64,000 bases of DNA, taken from contig NZ_JBBCAT010000001.1 in the NCBI RefSeq assembly GCF_037203705.1, positions 2,391,418 to 2,455,417 on the forward strand, given 5' to 3'. Position 1 is the first letter of the stretch. Each line of letters begins with the position of its first letter. This DNA is from Prosthecomicrobium sp. N25. GTDB lineage: Bacteria > Pseudomonadota > Alphaproteobacteria > Rhizobiales > Ancalomicrobiaceae. Shown piece by piece: positions 61,694-64,000 of this stretch. Position numbers and translations under genes: made by a program. The notes below the pieces were generated by a model, which was given only the letters and a program-made list of their open reading frames with translations, had not been told where the DNA came from and searched no databases.

Positions 61694-62913
61694 GACGCCG
61701 CGCCCCGGTCCTTGCGGTCGGCCGCCTCGAGGCCGAAGCTGCGGTAGATCGCGAAAAGCGCGCCCAGGAAGGCGTCGATCGAGAAGCGCCGCTCGTAGAG
61801 CCGCCGGCCCGCCGCCGCGACATCCTCGCGCAAGGCGCGGTCGCGGATCGCCGCGTCGAGGGCGCGCGCCAGGCTGTCCCTGTCGCCCGGCCGGCAGAAG
61901 AGCGCCGTGTCGCCGTCCGTCAGGACTTCCGGGATGCTGCCGACCGGGGTGCAGACCACCGCCGCCCCGGATCCGAGCGCCTCCAGGATGACGAGCGGCA
62001 GCCCCTCGTCGTAGGAGGGCAGCACCAGCACGTCCGCGCAGCCGAGAAGCCGGCGTGCCGCGTCCTGGTCGACCCAGCCCTCGAACGAGACCCGGCCCGC
62101 GACGCCGAGTTTCTCGGCCAGCGTCCGATAGCGGGCGACGTCGCCCCCGCCCGCGAAGGCGAGCCGCCAGTCGGGCAGGGCCGGGTCGAGGCTCGCCGCC
62201 GCAGCGATCAGGTCGGAGACGCCCTTGCGCTCGAGCAGGTTGCCGAGGAAGAGCAGGCGCACGGGCTCGCCCGCCGACGCGCGGTCGCGCCGGTCCGCGG
62301 CGTCCACCGGAACGCCGTTCCAGAGGACGTCGACCCGATCCGCCGGGACGCCCAACTCGACGACCACCCACGCCCGCCAGGCCTCGCCGAGGACGGCCAC
62401 CCGCGTCGCCGCCCGGAACGGCAGCCGGATGAGCGCGCGGAGCAGGCGGCCGCCGCGCGCGTAGGCGTGGTGCAGCTCGACGGCGTGGAGATGCAAGAGC
62501 GCCGGCCCGCCGACGAGCCGGGTGGCGAGCACGACGGCGCCCTTGCGCGCCGCGCTCGCCTTGTCTCCGAAGTTCACGTGCACCAGCCCCAGCCGGCCGG
62601 TGAACCGCGCCGCCCAGATCAGCGCGATGGCGCGCAGCGTGAGGAGCAGCGACCGGACGAAGCCGCCGTCGTCGCGCGTCACCAGGGGCACGATCCGCAG
62701 GCCGGCGTACCGGCCGGCGCCGTGCTGGACGATATAGTCCTTCACCCGCCCCATTCCGCCGCCGGACTGCCCGTCGGGCGCGACCACGAAGCAGATCCGC
62801 TCCGCGGCGTGGCCCGGGGCGACGCCCCGCCCGGCCGGGCGCTGTCCTCGACGGGGCTCGGGGCCCCCCCGGGACCCGGCTCCGTCCAAGGCGCCCGTAG
62901 GACGGCTCGTCAT
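61690..62913 (-). CDS. Glycosyltransferase, GT4
   Basis: A 407-residue GT-B enzyme of the GT4 family, the best match of the four. GGMGRVKDYIVQHG, LVHVNFGDKASAARKG and HLHAVELHHA are N-terminal donor/acceptor segments. EPVRLLFLGNLLERKGVSDLIAAA, VSFEGWVDQDAARRLLGCADVLVLPSYDEGLPLVILEALGSGAAVV contains the E-x7-E signature. The first 40 residues are Gly/Arg-rich and variable. ATG 62913 overlaps the stop of the upstream gene (TGATG). Confidence 0.93.
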   Translation of the reverse strand: MTSRPTGALDGAGSRGGPEPRRGQRPAGRGVAPGHAAERICFVVAPDGQSGGGMGRVKDYIVQHGAGRYAGLRIVPLVTRDDGGFVRSLLLTLRAIALIWAARFTGRLGLVHVNFGDKASAARKGAVVLATRLVGGPALLHLHAVELHHAYARGGRLLRALIRLPFRAATRVAVLGEAWRAWVVVELGVPADRVDVLWNGVPVDAADRRDRASAGEPVRLLFLGNLLERKGVSDLIAAAASLDPALPDWRLAFAGGGDVARYRTLAEKLGVAGRVSFEGWVDQDAARRLLGCADVLVLPSYDEGLPLVILEALGSGAAVVCTPVGSIPEVLTDGDTALFCRPGDRDSLARALDAAIRDRALREDVAAAGRRLYERRFSIDAFLGALFAIYRSFGLEAADRKDRGAAS

Positions 62914-63815
62914 CACGCCGCCGGAACCGGGTGGGCGATCGTCCCGCTCTCCGGGGCCGGGAAATGCCGCGCGATCGCGGCCGCCGTCTTGCGGATGTTC
63001 TCCCGCCCCGACGCCCCGAAGACGATCGCCTCGACCCGCTTCAGCCCCGCCACATACGCGATCGCCTCGTCGGCCGGGATCGCCCCCGAGGCCAGCACCG
63101 ACATGGCGATCGGCCGGAAGCGCCGCGTCGCGATCGTCTCCTCGTAGAGCGCGATGCCGCCGCTCATGCGGAAGCCGATCTTGTTGATGTTCGAGCAGAC
63201 GATCGGGTTGTCGATGCCGAGCCGGTCCAGCACGTCGAGCAGGCGCGGCGTGTTCATGGTGATGAAGCCCGGCTCGGCGCCGTAGGCCTCGCCGACATGG
63301 TCCGCGAAGATCCTGAAGGCCTGGTCGAAGCCCATGCCCAGGAGAAGGTCGGTCACCACGTTCTGGATGAAGATCACCGGGGTGCTCAGCCCGCGGAACA
63401 TCGACATCTCGGCATCGATCAGGAGCTTGGCGATATTCGTCACGTCCTTGGTGGCGAGCGAGGTCGCGCCCCTCAGGAGCCCGGAGAGCGCGCCGCCCTG
63501 GGGAAGGAACCGTCGCAAGGCCTCCAGCATGCCGTGCTCGGTGACGGCGTTGGCGTATTTGTGCGCATAGGGCATGCAGGGGTAGAAGACGAAGTCCCGG
63601 TACCGGTCCGGGTTGGCCCGCACGTGGTCGCAGATCTGGGCGATCCGGTCGTGGGTCGTGCACATGAAGGTGCGGATGCCCTCGTCATAGGCCATGTCGA
63701 GAACGCGGATGATCTCGCCGAAGTCCTGGAACCGCATCGCCTGCGCGCGCGCCTTCTCCTCCGACATGTGGTTGACCCCGAAGAACTGATTGTCGCCGAA
63801 CAGGATTCGGTCCAC
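62913..63815 (-). CDS. Aldo/keto-reductase-like TIM-barrel protein in the EPS locus
   Basis: A 300-residue protein. GTG 63815 is preceded by GGAGG at a good distance. The end IVFGASGRENIRKTAAAIARHF and the SVLASGAIPADEAIAYVAGL segment resemble the C-terminal strand-helix of aldo/keto reductases, where the phosphate of NADP is bound. ICSNINKIGFRM and RTFMCTTHDRIAQI may be barrel strands. The catalytic Asp-Tyr-Lys-His set cannot be assigned by eye, and the start ILFGDNQFFGVNHM is not standard, so it may be a divergent or non-reductase barrel. Coupled to GT4 downstream. Function unknown; a role in sugar processing is inferred from context. Confidence 0.55.
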   Translation of the reverse strand: MDRILFGDNQFFGVNHMSEEKARAQAMRFQDFGEIIRVLDMAYDEGIRTFMCTTHDRIAQICDHVRANPDRYRDFVFYPCMPYAHKYANAVTEHGMLEALRRFLPQGGALSGLLRGATSLATKDVTNIAKLLIDAEMSMFRGLSTPVIFIQNVVTDLLLGMGFDQAFRIFADHVGEAYGAEPGFITMNTPRLLDVLDRLGIDNPIVCSNINKIGFRMSGGIALYEETIATRRFRPIAMSVLASGAIPADEAIAYVAGLKRVEAIVFGASGRENIRKTAAAIARHFPAPESGTIAHPVPAA

Positions 63816-63846
63816 GGGCTGGCCTCCGGATGGGATCGACGATGGA

Positions 63847-64000
63847 TCAGGAAAAACGGAAGACGCGCTTGACGAGCCCGCCTCGGGCGGGGCGCGCCGC
63901 CGCCGGTTCCGCGCGCTCGCCGAGCGCATCGCGCTGGATCTGGTGGATTACCGTGTCCGTCAGCAGGGCGGAGGAGAAGGGCGAAACGTTCTCGATCGAC
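63847..64000 (-). CDS. C-terminal end of an upstream EPS-locus gene (partial)
   Basis: The last 50 codons of a minus-strand gene whose start is outside the window. The visible part has SALLTDTVIHQIQRDALGERAEP, a Pro/Ala/Arg-rich stretch and a basic end (LVKRVFRFS). No family can be named. It is 31 bases before the next gene and on the same strand, so it is probably part of the same operon. Confidence 0.6.
   Translation of the reverse strand, partial: SIENVSPFSSALLTDTVIHQIQRDALGERAEPAAARPARGGLVKRVFRFS

Overview
The window is 64 kb of high-GC chromosome from an alphaproteobacterium, most likely of the order Hyphomicrobiales (Rhizobiales). The reasons are the divK-pleD pair beside a DUF3572 gene, the pyrB-pyrC-plsY-dprA cluster with a pseudo-dihydroorotase, an EipB (DUF1849) envelope protein, many start/stop overlaps and weak or absent Shine-Dalgarno sites. 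I saw no tRNA, rRNA, CRISPR array, insertion sequence, integrase or prophage gene.

Layout. 1-7.5 kb: end of an AzlC-AzlD exporter pair, then HIT, FemAB-like GNAT, GDPD, RidA, EipB, Pol IV, a HAD hydrolase and DUF3572. 7.5-9.4 kb: the cell-cycle regulators divK and pleD. 9.8-13.1 kb: an Old Yellow Enzyme and small secreted or low-complexity proteins, including an LprI-like protein with a paralogue at 36 kb. 13.2-22.4 kb (minus strand): rpmG, an MFS transporter, Nudix, DUF983, rnr, a PEP-CTERM-type secreted protein and topA. An inverted-repeat element lies between rnr and the PEP-CTERM gene. 22.8-26.2 kb: two small proteins, an AEC transporter and aidB.

26.35-30.8 kb: a promoter-terminator unit that looks like an unannotated ~138-nt small RNA, then pyrB, a dihydroorotase homologue lacking the metal-binding HxH, plsY and dprA. 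30.9-40.8 kb: GST, ruvX, a UPF0173 hydrolase, gatCA, an alpha/beta hydrolase, the second LprI-like protein, gatB, a PomAB/MotAB-type stator pair and a GNAT. 40.8-42.5 kb: small secreted proteins and a Sel1-like protein.

42.6-64 kb: a large minus-strand exopolysaccharide locus in two blocks. The proximal block (42.6-48.7 kb) has a Wzc/ExoP-type tyrosine autokinase, a secreted protein, an O-antigen ligase/polymerase-like protein and the initiating polyprenyl-phosphate glycosylphosphotransferase. The distal block (49.5 to beyond 64 kb) has four glycosyltransferases, a Wzx flippase, a Wzy-like polymerase, a pyruvyl transferase, an epimerase, a GMC oxidoreductase, an aldo/keto-reductase-like protein and a secreted clan GH-A-like hydrolase, many of them joined by ATGA, GTGA or TGATG overlaps. 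Together they encode a Wzx/Wzy-type pathway for a decorated, probably pyruvylated and oxidised polysaccharide. No outer-membrane exporter (Wza) or exosortase is in the window.
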